Below, piece by piece: positions 1 to 12,544 of a stretch of 64,000 bases of DNA. Both the position numbers and the translations under genes were made by a program. The notes below the pieces were generated by a model. The model did not search any database, had not been told where the DNA came from, and was given only the letters and a program-made list of their open reading frames with translations. Positions within the stretch are counted from its first letter, which is position 1. Each line of letters opens with the position of its first letter. The DNA comes from Dasypus novemcinctus (Eukaryota; Chordata; Mammalia; Cingulata; Dasypodidae): the NCBI RefSeq assembly GCF_030445035.2, contig NC_080673.1, forward strand, positions 198,522,216 to 198,586,215, given 5' to 3'.

Positions 1-59
1 AGTGAAAAAAATGCAGTTATGGAGGGGAAGGAGAGAATTATATCCTGGGATGAGAAAGG

Positions 60-150
60 TAATAAAAGGACTTGACTTGGACCTGGTTCTTTCAGAAAGT
101 TACTTAACTTCTCTGTGTTCATATGCAAAATGAGATAAAAGGAAAATGTA
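60..150 (+). mobile_element. MIR core fragment
   Basis: Has gttacttaacttctctgtgttc ... aaaatgagat, the MIR core order. Confidence 0.5.
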
Positions 151-1861
151 TTTGAATACTCCTAGCTTGCCATTATTTTCATTTATCTCTATATACCTCT
201 CCTTTGTTTCCTATACAATCCAATGGCTAGTCCTAACTTTAAAAGCGATACCCATTTTCACAATCATTTACAGAATTTAATTTACAGTAAATATTATTAC
301 ACATGTTGAGCTAGGATAACGTGATCATTTTAAACATAAAATGTTATTTTGTTTTCATCGAAGTAGATTGTCTACTCTATGAAATACTTATTACTACCAC
401 AAAGGAAAAAAATACATCTTGCTATCTCTTCTGAGAGTCCTTGTGAATGCTTTTGTGAGAACAGTGTTCCAAAAGCCCGTGAAAAGGAAACTCCAGCATT
501 TTTCAAGAGACTTCTTGTGGCTTTGGCTCCATTTTAAATCTGTAATCACAACAAGGCTTAGAAGGGAGAAGGCGGCACTGTCAGTGTTCAGGGACAACAG
601 GGCCATGCTCTAGATGGGCTCCAAGAGTGGAGAGCTGCTAGGGATATCCCGTGCAGCTGGGAGCTGAGAGTTCAGAGTAGGACGTGAGTGTCTGAAAACC
701 ACAGTGCAAACATTCCTTTGACCTTCCCACTATACTGAGAAACAGGGCTTATGAGAATTAGCAACTGAGTTTTAATTTCTCTGCTCATGCATGTCTACGA
801 GCTCCTTGCGGTAAGGGGTTGAGTAACACTTCTCTAAATGTCTACACATGTGTACAAAGCATAGGGGCTATTACATGGGGCCTGCCATGTTTAACCACAA
901 GCAATGGTGGTTAAACTGAACTGATGGGGACAGGGGAGCGAAGAAAGGCGTTTTTTTTTTTTTCCTGAAGAGTTTGAACCTCGCAGTACCTTTGACTAAG
1001 CCCTAAAAGAGAAAATCAGCAAGAACTATTCATCAAAGGACCCGTCAGCTTTTGTGCCAGCAAACCTAAAATCAGAGAAAGTGTCAGAATTTCCCAACAC
1101 CCTGAAGGCATTCCAGAGCCCAGCAGGGTTCAATAATTTCAACAAGGGACCACTTCAGACCTGCAATATGGCAATTTTTGCAACACTGATGTATGTAATT
1201 TGGGACAAAATTTGACACAGGATCAGCAATAAAAGCAAGATGTTGTCTATAGCTGTTTATCCAACAACTAAAGGACTATCAGTATCTGTGTGAAATTGTG
1301 TTTAGTATACATCTGTAACCTGAGCCAACTAACATCCTCTATGCGATGTTATCATTTACACAGGACTGATCTGACCTGTCCACTAGAAGCGCCTAGAGCT
1401 CATGAGATTCTTAGGGCCTCTCAAAAATGTTTAACTTCTTTTAAATTGGAAGGAGAAAAAAAAAAAAAAAAACCTTTTAGGTCAAAGAAAACATTTAAAT
1501 AAAAAAAAGGACTATAGTCATCTTTATACCAATGTGATTGTAAAGTATAATTTTTGATATTTTTTGCACAAAGGAACCCACAAAAGAGAAAGTGCCTAAG
1601 GCCTATGAAAGTCATAACTCAACCCGGCAATCACGCAGATCAAAAGCAAATCTGGGAAGTCGGATGTTTATTTTAGGGGAAGGGGGACTTGCAGTTCTAA
1701 GAGCAGTACTCTTGGGCTTATTTTGGCACCTCTTCTGGAAGTCTAAGGTGACTTTACAAGTTCACAATAAAGCGTTTCCTTTTTAAAAGCAAGCATATCT
1801 GGGTCACTAAAAGGATAAGATTCCTGTTTTCATGAAAAAAAATAAAAAAAAGATGGGTGGA
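151..1861. other. Intergenic, nothing recognised
   Basis: AT-rich sequence without a supported gene. It has A-runs (e.g. 1456-1471) and a T-run near 950; short open frames look random. Confidence 0.6.
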
Positions 1862-1927
1862 TCACACACACATATACACACATAAATTATCTACAGTTTA
1901 TATGTTTGTGTATGTGTGTGTGTGTAC
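1862..1927. repeat. Imperfect CA/TG repeat with inverted symmetry
   Basis: cacacacatatacacacata on the left and tgtgtatgtgtgtgtgtgta on the right can pair around an AT-rich centre. Confidence 0.8.
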
Positions 1928-2881
1928 ATAAGGTTGGGGCTTGGGTCAGGCTGGTGGATGAGCAGCTGAATGGAAGAATCTAGTATCCTTCTTGATTTCT
2001 GGGTATGACCCTCATTTTCTCTCTCACAAGCAGACTACTCCAGCTAATTAGCAAATCAAAAGAAGTAGAAACAATTCTAGACCTCGGTGCAATCAAATTA
2101 GTAGAGTTATTTGAGGATACCATTTTCACACAGTGTAATCATGCTCTCTTTGTTTTGGTCAAACGACAGAAAATTATCTTTCAAACCCAATGCCCCCTCC
2201 TTTGCTCAACCAATTCTATGGATTGTAGCATTTTATATCTGCTCTCATCAGTTTTACAGATGATCTTTTCTATGAAGACAGAAAGCACAATGGACAATTA
2301 AACAATACCCATCAAGCTTCCCTTACAAAAAGGACCTTTTAAAAATACATTTGACTTCTAAGGTGATTCAGCAGTAAGAGCCTTTAGTGTGCCATCTAAA
2401 TCAGGACTTGGAAAGTTTATTAAAATTGGATTTTTAACCTGATCCCAATTGCCTCTGCTTATAAAGAATCCCACTGGACTCCTTAATATTCATGCTATTA
2501 ACCTGAAAGTTTCAAATGGCCATTAAGGGAGGAGAGGCTATATGGGGTAGCCCAATAGATAGGCAGCACAATTAAATTGCCTCATACCCAGGCAGGTAGA
2601 GTGAGTGCATCTACAAAAGAAGCAAGCTCTCTCTCCTGTTTCCACCTCTCCTGACCTCCTCTCTCCCATCCCATATTTGGGGGAATAGAAAACAGATAAC
2701 CAAAAACAACCAGAGCAAACATAAAATATTCATTTACAGAGAGCACTGGACTGAGAGTCTGGATTTTCCCAGAAAGGCATAAATCACTTCCTCCTCTGTT
2801 GCTCTAGCTCCCATTCACCAACCTCATGAATTCAAACTTCTGTGTCTTTGCTGGCTTGATTATAAAATGGGGAAGTCTGAG
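1928..2881. other. Intergenic, nothing recognised
   Basis: No repeat family identified. The AT-rich part at 2340-2550 has several TAATTG/ATTAA-type motifs and could be conserved non-coding sequence, but this cannot be judged from one genome. Confidence 0.5.
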
Positions 2882-2893
2882 CTAATGGTCTTT

Positions 2894-3312
2894 TTTTTTT
2901 TTAATGGTTAAATTTTTTTTTTTCTCTCCCCTTCCCCACCCCCCTCCAGTTGTCTGCTCTCTGTGTCCATTCACTGTGTGTTCTTCTGTGACCACTTCTA
3001 TCCTTATCAGTGGCACTGGGAATCTGTGTTTCTTTTTGTTGCACCGTCTTGCTGCATCAGCTCTCCGTGTGTGTGGTGCCATTCTTGGGCAGCCTGCACT
3101 TTCTTTCATGCTGGGTGGCTCTCCTTAAGGGGCGCACTCCTTGCACGTGGAGCTCCCCTATGCAGGGGACACCGCTGAGTGGCAGGGCACTCCTTGAGCG
3201 CATTAGCCCTGCGCATGGGCCAGCTCCACACGGGTCAAGGAGGCTGGGGTTTGAACCATGGACCTCCCATTTGGTAGGCGGATGCCCTTCCATTGGGCCA
3301 AGTCTGCTTCCA
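2894..3312 (-). mobile_element. DAS-SINE copy 1 (full length, minus)
   Basis: Flanked by the 12-bp duplication ctaatggtcttt at 2882-2893 and 3313-3324. On the minus strand it starts with a tRNA-like head with Pol III A and B boxes, followed by the characteristic body and an A-rich tail (T-runs near 2894-2923 on the + strand). It is more diverged than copies 2 and 3. Confidence 0.9.
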
Positions 3313-3327
3313 CTAATGGTCTTTAAT

Positions 3328-3550
3328 ACTGGTTAAGAGTGCACATTTTGGAGTCAGATAAGACACCCTCTTCTACTTAACTTCACAAGTCACTTAACTT
3401 CTCTAAGTCTCAGTTTCCTCATTTGTAAAATGAAGAAATCACACTATTTATATAAGAAGGTTGGTGTAAGAATAAAATGTGCAATTCCTGTAATCTATTT
3501 TACACCTTAACAGGCACATAAGACTTTAGTGAATCTTAGCTGATATTATT
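3328..3550 (+). mobile_element. MIR, nearly complete
   Basis: ggttaagagtgcacattttg gagtcaga ... cagtttcctcatttgtaaaa tg ... caggcacataag. It starts directly after the right duplication of DAS-SINE copy 1, so the SINE landed beside it. Confidence 0.85.
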
Positions 3551-4340
3551 GCTGAACAGTGATCAAATTCGAAGGTTCATTTGTTTCATTTTCATTTTAC
3601 TCATTCAGGCTTTATTTTCTGCAGAACACAATTTACTGCTTAACTTAGGCCAATGACTTAAAATATTAATATATTTTCTTACTTTTCTGAATATAAGAAT
3701 ATTTATCAGTGATCAATGAATGCTGAAATTAATGACAGAAAGAAGCTAAAATGACCTAGTAGTCACTTGTCACATCTGCTTGGAGTCACTTCCTGGAGGT
3801 GAAGCTTCTATCAGAGACTCAGGGTTTCCGCCTGGAGTTCTAGCTTCTTTATCAGGTCTTTTAGGGTGGCACTAAGTTCAGCCTTCCTGTCTTTGGCCTG
3901 GGCGGGTAAAAATGGAATCATTTTGCACCCCCAATTTCATCTTAAAAATTAGATGTGGGATTCAGACTACGTACAGCAAAGCCATAGAAGTCTTTGAAAA
4001 AGTAATCATACCAAATTAGAATATCAAAGAAATGTCCTGTTTTGAAGAACTCAATCTCCACTGCACTTGGCTGCTAGGAGGAGCTTAAAAGACTGATAAC
4101 TGGCAAGGCCTTATCTTAGACTTCCTTTTGACCTTCTGTAGCCTCAGACTTTATACAGCTTCACAGAATTGGGGGGAAAGGACTTCTTTTGAAGCAAATA
4201 TAAGTTTAGAGGCGAAAGCTTTTTAAAGTGGGTCTTTCAAGTGATTTTTTAGAATCCATACTTTCCTTTAACCTAGAATAGGCATGTCAGCATCAGTGGG
4301 CACAGAGAAGTAGCCAGGGTCATTAAAACCTCTAAAGCGG
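3551..4340. other. Intergenic, nothing recognised
   Basis: Unique-looking sequence leading up to the GATA-site pair. No coding signal. Confidence 0.5.
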
Positions 4341-4359
4341 CAGCTTCCCAAAGCTGCCT

Positions 4360-4397
4360 GGGCTTATCAGACAAGGCTGGCCAGGGCTTATCAGACA
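4360..4397. promoter_or_regulatory. Duplicated GATA-factor site pair upstream of the promoter
   Basis: The 14-mer GGGCTTATCAGACA occurs at 4360-4373 and again at 4384-4397. Its reverse strand reads CTGATAAG, a strong GATA-factor consensus, in both copies with 24-bp spacing. A small inverted repeat (cagctt/aagctg, 4341-4356) lies just before it. Binding is inferred only from the motif. Confidence 0.4.
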
Positions 4398-5254
4398 GCT
4401 AGAAAAAGCTTTCGTTGCTTTACCTTCTAAAAGGACTGCAGGTACCATTTGCATGAGTAAAGGAGTCAGTTTTTTACAGGAAAGTCCCAGAGATGGGAGA
4501 ATATGTTTCAACTAAATGCAGTTAATGGGAGACTGTTTGAAACGTAAATGACAAATTCGAATCCCTCCAAATATTCAATGTATGGACAACCTATCTGAAA
4601 TCTCACCTAAAACAAGTTACGCTGAAGTGCATTTGGCATTTTTCCTCTTCTTTTTAGGTATGTTTGCTAACATGCCTTTGAGGACGACTTGTTACAACTC
4701 AGGTAAACCGGCAGTCTAACTTCTTCAAGGTTTCAATCCCAGCACCTTCTAATCTGAAATAGAACCACTTCATGGTTGTCAGGTTCTCCCAGAAAGCCTC
4801 CCAGCCTCCCGAGCCGCACGGGCAGGAGGGGAAGGGGAAGGAGACCCCGCTTAATTCCAAAGTTGACATTTGCAATTCTCCGTGCTCTCCGGGTAAATCG
4901 GCATCCACTCCCCGAAGGGGATGGGCGTGCTCCTGGCTACACCGCGCGCTCGGGAGCCGGCTCCCGGCGCGGATCGCCGCTCGCGTCCCAGCCCGTCTGC
5001 GGTGCGAGCCGGGAAGGATGGCTCCCTCTGCTCCTCGGGCGGCGCGGGGCTCCCGGGCGCCTAAGTTGGGTCACCTGCCAGAAAGGGAACGCTCGGTGCG
5101 GATACACAATGACGGGGACTCAGGTCCTGGGGACCTTGAGGAGCTGGACAGGAGACGGGTGGGCTCTGGGCTAGGACCTGCCCTTCCCTAACAGGTTAGA
5201 GGGAGGAGGAGGTGGCAGACGTCCCCAGGTTTGCAGCAATGGCAGAGTCACCTA

Positions 5255-5400
5255 CACATAGCCCGCCCCACCCTTCAGGCCGCTCCTGTCTCCTCCCCCT
5301 GGGCTGAAACTCCGCGAGTCACTGGGCGGGGTGGGCGGGACGGATTCGTCCCCGACACGCCCTCAGGAGCCCTAACTTGGCGGCGCCGCACCGAGCCTCG
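5255..5400 (+). promoter_or_regulatory. HS3ST1 core promoter candidate with GC boxes
   Basis: Two GGGCGG Sp1-type boxes lie at 5324-5329 and 5333-5338, and a reverse-strand Sp1/KLF-type site, GCCCGCCCCACCC, starts at 5261. No TATA box was seen, as expected for a CpG-island promoter with dispersed starts. The assignment follows from its place just before the inferred exon 1. Confidence 0.5.
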
Positions 5401-5810
5401 CGGCACCGAGAGGCGCGCCTGGCGGCCGGCGGCCGGAGCCCGGGAGCGAGCCGGGCAGCAGTGGGCGCTCGCGATCCTCCTCTGCCCGCCGCGCTCTCCC
5501 TCAGGGCCGGCCCTCCTTCGGCCCTCCTCCCGCTCCTGCTCCTCCCCCTGCTCCTCCCCACCGCGGGACTGAGCGCCCCGCCACCGGCCTGCAAGGTCCC
5601 CGGCGTGCGGGCAGCCACTAGTCGCCGTCACCGCTGGGTCTCAGTGGGTGTCGGCGCCCCTTCTCCGCCCTCCGGTCCCGGGCGCAACGAAGCTCCCCGA
5701 AGCTCCCCGAAGCTCGCTTCTCCCGCTGCCGGCGTTCGGCGGCGCTGCCCATGGCCCTGCCCAAGAACCCACTCCCGGCGCCGGAGGAGCTGGACGGCAG
5801 CGCAGCTCAG
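5400..5810 (+). other. HS3ST1: HS3ST1 non-coding exon 1 (inferred)
   Basis: HS3ST1 in mammals has a non-coding first exon in a CpG island and its whole reading frame in a distant exon. This GC-rich stretch ends with a consensus donor, CAG|GTGCGT, at 5810/5811, and lies just after a cluster of GC boxes. The 5' limit is a guess because the transcription start cannot be read from sequence. The only ATG noticed is at 5751. A 10-bp unit, agctccccga, is repeated in tandem at 5691-5710 with a partial third copy. The exon contains long pyrimidine-rich runs (about 5500-5565). Other first exons are possible. Confidence 0.65.
5751..5810 (+). CDS. Upstream ORF in HS3ST1 exon 1, 20 codons, stop supplied by exon 2
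   Basis: ATG at 5751 (C at -3, G at +4) opens 20 codons that end exactly at the donor junction. With the inferred splice, the next triplet is TAA at 32507-32509, giving a 20-residue peptide that begins MALPKNPL and ends SAAQ. Without splicing the frame runs on into the intron. It is probably a translational control element rather than a source of a functional peptide. The call depends on both splice sites being right. Confidence 0.45.
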
Positions 5811-7280
5811 GTGCGTGTGACGCGCGCGGGGCACGGGCTTCCAGGCTGGGTATTGGCGCGGCTGGGGGCCCAGGGGCCCGCACCTGGCGTCCCGGATTCA
5901 GGGCAAGCACAGAGTCCAAGGTGAGTCACGGCTGGAGCAGGTGCAGTGCATGTAGGGGGAGCAAGGAAGGAGAAATCCGGGTTCTCCCCCTCCAGTCCTG
6001 GCCCCTTTACCTCTGGAAGTGCTGAGAGACTAGTCTATATGGGCAAGGATCCGGATTTCTTACTCTTCACGGATTGAATTTATTTTTCGCTCGGGTCCGC
6101 CGGCTGCGCCTTAGGCTCTTCTCCCGAGGACCGTGCAGGGCGCGGGATCGCAGCTCTCAGCCGAGCCCGGGTACCACCCGGGGCCGCGAACTAGGACGGG
6201 GTACGAGTCACAAAAAGTCACTCTGCTGAAGGAGCATCCAGGGTAGCGGGGGTGGGGAGGTGAGGGAGAGAGGGTAGTCTCTGCTTTTTTGCATTCGTTT
6301 TGAGTGGAGCATCTTTGGAGGGGCGGGTATGCCCGAAAGGAGAGAGACTGAGGCCACGACGGCAATAGGAAGTCATCTCCTTGCCGAATGCCTGTTATAC
6401 TCAGCGCATGTTTTCTCCAGGATACTTTTTACGTATATTTTTTTCCACCTCGATTTCTATTTCGGGCACCACGGGTGGCAGCTGTGACGGGAGGCGGGGT
6501 GTTAACCCGCGGTGGGAGCCTGTAACCCCTGCTCACTACCAGAGGGAGACCCACGGAGCCTGAGGTCTCCAGGTGCGCTCCCCGAGCGAGCCGTGGACCG
6601 CGCGTTGCTCCCCCTTCTGGCCCCAGTTTGTCCTGGAAACTGGAGCGCCGGCGTCCAGAGCTGGACCAGGACTGCAGGCTATGGTGGGATAGAGACGCCG
6701 GCAGGTGCAGAAGCCGCGATGAGCGGCGCGGGGTGGGGGTGGAGGGATTGGCTTCGGCGGTTGTTTGCCCGGTGCCTGTAGGTCTTCATCTCATCCCCTC
6801 CGCCGGGGCAGGCACTCCTCGCCCACTCAGAGCCGCCGGGGATGCTTGTTTCCCCTCGGTCCTTCCTTCCTCACTTTGCAGGACCGGCTCTCCCTGGTCT
6901 TGCGGGAATCTCCCCTTTTCTCCTGCTCCCCCATTATCCGCAGGCTATTTTTATCCACAGCTTGAGCTAAAATGCTTTGCGGGCTGGAGGGAATTCTGGG
7001 GAGGCGCGGGCAAATCCATTGCCTTTGGGCTGCGCTTCTGGAAGCTGGTCCCTGCTTAGCAAGGAGCAGTTCACGCAGGGAGAACGCTCGGGTTGGGAGT
7101 GCGCTCCTTCCTCCTCCTGCAGCCCGAGCTCGCAAAACGAACCCCCTTCACGACCCGCTCGGCGCCTCTAGGTAGCGGGTCTCAGGTTGCCAAGTGCTCC
7201 GCTGGCGGCTGCTGTGATTGCAGCCAGCGCGCGCACGCACGACCCTTTGCTCCAACCTTTGCGTTCTCGCTTTGCGGCCA

Positions 7281-8649
7281 AATTCCACTTTCTTTATTTA
7301 TTTATTTTGCTAAAGTGGTTATCAGGTTCCAGCCAAGGTTTAATTTCTGGAATTACATCTTTTTAAATTTTTTTCTTCTTTTTTAACGGGGAGATAACCC
7401 AGCCTCTGCCTCTCTGCATTTCAAAATCCACCCTTAAGCGTTCGGAGAATTATTCTTGCTTTCTGCTTCCCCTGTAATCAGAAGGAGCCTGACCTAGTGA
7501 AATTCCAGGGTGTGAAATTAACAGGATGGAAGCGTATTTTCAATGCTTAGATCCCCGCCGCCCACCCCCAGGGCTGCGGAGATAACATGCTGAAATGGAC
7601 CTTTGTGCTACGTACGGTTTCCTCCAGGCATGGCAAGGAGATAGCAGCTTGTAACGGAGCCTTTCCCGCTTCAATGAGCCCATCCAACTCTTAGTGGAGT
7701 TTGCCTGGGATGGACAACTTCATGACTAAGCACTCTAGAGCGAAGCAGTTAATTGCGGCAGTAGCGTGGAGTGATGGTCCCTTACCAAGGCCTGCTGAGC
7801 CGAGCTTCTGGGCTGTGGACCCGGGCTCGTATAAAATATACCGTAGCTTTAAGATGGGAGATTTTTGCTCTGGAGACTGGTGAGAAAGTCGTACCTTGAA
7901 CTAGAAAATGGGAATCAGGAAAAGCAGAGGACTCTCGGTTCTTTTGTTGGTTGGTATTCCCAGTAAGAAACTTCATATCATCTCCAACTTCAGGCAGTGT
8001 TTGTGCAGTGTGGATGCTTTGTAACCTTTGGTGGGCTCTACAATATAGTTTGCTTTTGTGTTTTTGTTTTCGAAAGAAGGAATTACTGGAAACATTTCTT
8101 GGAGCTCTCTGATGGGAAAAGCAATGTGGAAGTTTTTCTTGCCTTGAATTTAAAGATCCATGTTGATTAGAAGAGGGCTAGGAGGATGGACTGGCTGGCA
8201 TAAACTTACTTGATGGTGGACGCTGCTTTTCCCAGAGCATGCCATCTGCCCACATTGGTGCATACCCACACACGGTGTGGTGGCACATGCACACCCTGAG
8301 TAATGAGTCGTGCTCTAGTGAAGCTAGAGTTTGGAGGGAAGGGCAGCCAGACAGTAAAATGGATTGATGTCCTGGTGGCTGCAGAGCCTCTACCTGGGAT
8401 CACCACCCAGACTCTGGGCTCCAGGAGATGCCTCCAAGCCAGGGTCCCTGTCTGGAAGACAGTGGAGAGGAGCAAGGGCAAGGCTGGAGGGTAGCAACTT
8501 TCTAGCTGCTGCTGGGGAAATGCAGTCACTTTCCAGCTGATAACAGAAAGGATCAGAGTTGTTACCCAACCAGTTAGGGTTAGTGTCTTTCTTCAACCCT
8601 GCCCAGTGACCCAGTGCTTTCTGGTGAGGCTGCCCCGTTTCTGTTTGGG
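7281..8649. other. Intron 1, unique-looking sequence
   Basis: Follows the CpG island. No repeat or exon recognised; short frames such as 8206-8529 (minus) have no family features. Confidence 0.5.
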
Positions 8650-8820
8650 GAATGGAAAGAGTGCTAGCTGGATTTGGAGCTAGCTGCTTACAGCAAGACC
8701 TTAGGCAAATCACCCCCTCCCCGCCCCCCTATCTTCGGATTCTTCCTCTGCCAACTAGAGATAGAAGGATTATTATGAGAAAGTGAGAAAATGTCTATGA
8801 AAACATTCAACAATTCTAAA
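8650..8820 (+). mobile_element. MIR relic
   Basis: gaaagagtgctagctggatttgga ... accttaggcaaatcac ... ctctgccaactagagatag fits MIR with a C-rich interruption. Confidence 0.5.
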
Positions 8821-9269
8821 CTGCTGGTGAAATTGTGCAAGGTTGTTTAATTTTCCCTTCCCGTGATTTTTATGTTATGCCTAGTTTAATGTTCATTTTA
8901 ATTAGGGTTCATGTATGTCTGTGTGGTGAATTACATATGTTAAACATTAAATTGAGGAAGCAGATTTAAAATATTTTCCTTGTGGTCACTAGATCTGAAT
9001 TTCACCAGTGCCAGGCTTCACTGCCTCTCAGAATTATTAGTTTCTTGTTTTCAATATTAGAGTTAAATTTTAGAGTTTTTTTTCCTTTCTTTCTTTTAGC
9101 TTAAGGTATTTCATGTCTTAAGAAAATATATGTTCAGAACAAAAGACCTGATACTGATGAATCAAAAAAGGTAGAAAGTTGCATATAAGTGATTCTTTGG
9201 GGGGAAAGTGATATGTTATCTGTTTCACAAGGGTAGTCTGGGCCCCTATCACTGAAGTCTGTCATCAGC

Positions 9270-9480
9270 CTGAAGCACTGGCTGCCTATTGCACTTAAAG
9301 CATTGTGTTAGGTTTGTTCCCAGAACCCAGCTAAATGCCTGACATGTAATAGATGTTTGATAAATATTGTTGGGATAAGTGAATGAATGATGGAACTGAA
9401 TCTTCACAGGAATTCTGTAGAGCAGATGGCATCATTTCTATTTTAGAGATTTGGAATCCGAGGATCGGAAAACTAAATTT
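9270..9480. mobile_element. L2 3' end (plus) followed by MIR relic (minus)
   Basis: aatgcctgacatgtaataga tgtttgataaat ... gtgaatgaatgatgg is an L2 3' terminus. From 9385 onward, ggaattctgtagagcagatgg ... ttttagagatttggaatc resembles reversed MIR. Confidence 0.55.
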
Positions 9481-11344
9481 TCTGAAGGTACAAAGGGTTC
9501 CAGATGGGGATTTGGGTCTGTCTGTTCTCATTCTGCTTCTGTGTACTGCTTTTGGAACATTCTCATCCATCTTCACTTAAAAGCCCACCATTCCATTGTG
9601 GACCTCTTATTTGGGGTGCACACCCCCTTTGAGGGATGTTCTGGTGGAAAATGAAGCTCCCGCTCCTTGGCCATATCTACCAGCCCTGAACTGGTAGCTC
9701 AGTTGGATGCTTCCACCTGGGACCTGGAATCTGGAGGGACTAGCTGGCGGACACAGGGATAGTTAAGAGTTTATTTACCACCTTGGATCGTGAATCCAGT
9801 GGCGTCAGCAGCAGCCTCGGTGTCCCAGGGTATGGTCCCAGTGGTGCCATTCCTGGGGCGTGATCCTGAGGCATTCCCCATTGCCCCGTCTCCCCTTCAT
9901 TCCCTCTCATCTTCCACATCTGGTATTATTGACAAATATCGAGTTATCTGCCAGCACTTAAAAGTCAGGAGAGTCCACATAAAACTGTGAACTTACAGTC
10001 TATCTTGAAAAAAAAAAACCAAAAAACAAAATCTCAGAACTGGCAAGACTGGGGCTAAGTTCCCATGGCTCAGTGGGCTCGGCCCCAGCCCCTCACCAGT
10101 TCCTAGAGGGAGCCCTCTCTGAGTTAGCCAGAATCGTACCCAGCTGATGCACAGCTTCTCAGGATTCATCTTGCAGGCCTGCCTCTAGCTTGAAGCATTC
10201 TCAGCTTCCTCTACCCACAGGGAATTAAGCCCATAGCTTTTTCAGGCTGTTAGAATAATATTTAATGGGCTGTAGTTTGTCAAATAGTTATGTTGTTTCA
10301 CTAGAGGTCTAGGGAAATGAATATGTTATTCTTCCAAGGAATAGCCCGAACATAACAAAAATAGATCCCAGTGGGCATGTTTTCTTTGACTTTTTTTTTT
10401 TTTTTGTCCAAAGCCTGTGCTTTGGGGGAGTTTTCCAGCAGGGGTCGCAAACTCAACTGCCTTCAGCAGAGTGCCAGCCTGAATGAAGCAGGTGGTGGGG
10501 CCTGGGGAACACACACTTTAGCCCACTGATGCAGAGAGGCCCTCGGCCCCAGTCCTGCCAATTCGGTGGTTTTGTTTTTGTTTTTCAAGACAGACCTGCG
10601 TTCACAATTTTCTGTTGACTCTCCTGACTTTTAAGCATTGGCAGCCAATTCAATATTTGTAAATATACCATGTGGGCCAAACAAAACCCTTCTGTTCTAT
10701 TCCAGGCTCTCGATTTATGACCTCAGGTTTTTTGGGCTAGAAAGGAAATTTGGTTTGAATATGAGACACAGTAAAAGCAGTTATTCAGAATATTGAGGCA
10801 GGAGGGGTAAGTGTGCGGCAGAAACAGCATTCTAGTTAGTTATCCTTCACGTTTAAGGACCTAGAATTTCGCAGCTTAGTGCTAACCTTGTGGTGCTCCT
10901 TCTCATCTGACTAGTAGTTATAATAGCCACATTTCTTCCTTTAGCACATTTACTGAGTTCCAAGCATCGTTCCATCGTTGTACCCACTGGTGGGGAAGGA
11001 AACAGATGGGAATTCTAGCTCTTGTGCTTATCTTCTATTGGAGGAAACAAACAAAAACCGTAATACATAAGTAGAAGATATCCTGTGTTACTGATATGCT
11101 AAGGATAAGAACTAAATCAGGGATAGGGGTATGAAATGTTGGCTCCTAGGGGTGAAATCTTAGCATGTAGCCAGGGATCAGTTCAGTCTTTGATTCAATA
11201 GAAGCAAGGTCAAGTTCCTTTGACCCACACAAGAGATTTTTGGGCATGAGCGTTCATACCTAAGATTAGATACTGGGAGTTCCTTTTGTAGGTAAATCCC
11301 TGATAGTGGGTCATAATTTTAAATTTAATGAAATAAGAACTAAG
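9481..11344. other. Intron 1, nothing recognised
   Basis: Contains an A-rich run near 10008-10030 and a T-run near 10391, but no complete repeat could be defined. Confidence 0.45.
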
Positions 11345-11525
11345 CACTTTCACTGAATGTATACCATGGGCCATGCACTGTTTTAAGTATTAAAATACAT
11401 CAGTGAACAAAACCACTCAAGGACTGCCCCACAAGGAAATTATAAACCAGAATGAATCGCATGAATAAATGATCACAGATGATTAAATGATTAAAGTGAA
11501 CAAGGAGTGGGCAGGATGTCTGAAC
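11345..11525 (-). mobile_element. L2 fragment
   Basis: ataccatgggccatgcactg ttttaag ... cagtgaacaaaaccactcaa ggactgcccc reads as reversed L2. Confidence 0.55.
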
Positions 11526-12079
11526 CACTGAGTTTTGATGCTCAGAACCCTGACATTGAGTCCCTTCTTAATTGAGCATCTGATATGTGCCAGGAATAGT
11601 TTACATCAGCGCTTCTCGACTGCCTTGAAGCCTTGACCTCATCAGCAGTGAAGATTTTTTTGGAGCTTTAAGCTCTTTGACAATGACATTTTGTGTTATT
11701 ATAAAGTTTCCACTTTGAATTACAAAAGCAAAGTGTTTCGTAACAACATTTCCACATGTGAAATGTACATGCACATCTAGAGGCTCTGATACACCTTCTC
11801 CCAAATCTGCTCTTGATCTTTGACTGTTGTTGGCAGGGAAGTTGTGCAGAACTAACTAAGAAATAGTTATTATTTTTGACAGTCTTACTTTCTGGTATGG
11901 GAGTCAGATAAGTTAGCAGATTTTTACATAAAAGACCCCATCCCTTGAGCAGGCAGGCCTTCTTTGGGAACAGCAGCCCTCTCCCAGCACTGTTTAATTT
12001 GTCTGTAGCAATAACTTCTCCCATAGATAATTTCATCGCAATTATGTTTATCTGGAGACATTTCATCTTTTCATTTACT

Positions 12080-12215
12080 CACTTGTTTCTCATCTCCCAA
12101 TCTTCCCCCAGAATATGTCCCCACAAAAGCAGGGACCCTGGAAGTGTTTCTTCTTGTTTATTCATTGTACCAGTTTCTAGAACAGTGCCTGCCACCAAAT
12201 AGTTGCTCAGTAAAG
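12080..12215 (+). mobile_element. L2 3' end
   Basis: aaaagcagggaccctggaag ... tctagaacagtgcctgccac caaatagttgctcag is the L2 3' terminal order. Confidence 0.75.
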
Positions 12216-12544
12216 AATCAGGAGGCAGCCCTGCTGTCTGGAGGAAATGGAGCAGGCTTCATGGAGGAAGAAAGAGAGGCACGGAGAGGAAGGACCGGGG
12301 AGGCTGATAAAACCTAGTCAGAATATGTAAGCCCTAATACCTTGTAAGAATGCATTTATCCAGTTGAGGGGTTCCCAGTGTGATCAGCCCCACTGAATAA
12401 CTGGCATCTTTGCACAAACCCTTGACCAACTAGTGATTAATCATGCAAAGGTCTTCTGGAATAAAAAGAATGTAATAATGGGAATTCCTTACTTCACATC
12501 CCCTGTCTCCTTTGACCCCAGTATCCAGTCTGGCAAAGGAGGCA

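Larger units (their letters stand above)
4810..7280. promoter_or_regulatory. CpG island spanning the HS3ST1 promoter, exon 1 and start of intron 1
   Basis: Base composition changes sharply here to GC-rich with dense CpG, then returns to AT-rich after about 7280. Many open frames in both strands here are by-products of low stop-codon frequency. No second transcript can be supported, although CpG-island promoters are often bidirectional. Confidence 0.85.

Noticed and set aside
4772..5834. Several 100-147-codon frames on both strands upstream of and in exon 1
   Set aside because: They lie in a CpG island, are Arg/Pro/Ala-rich, mutually overlapping and lack protein-family features.
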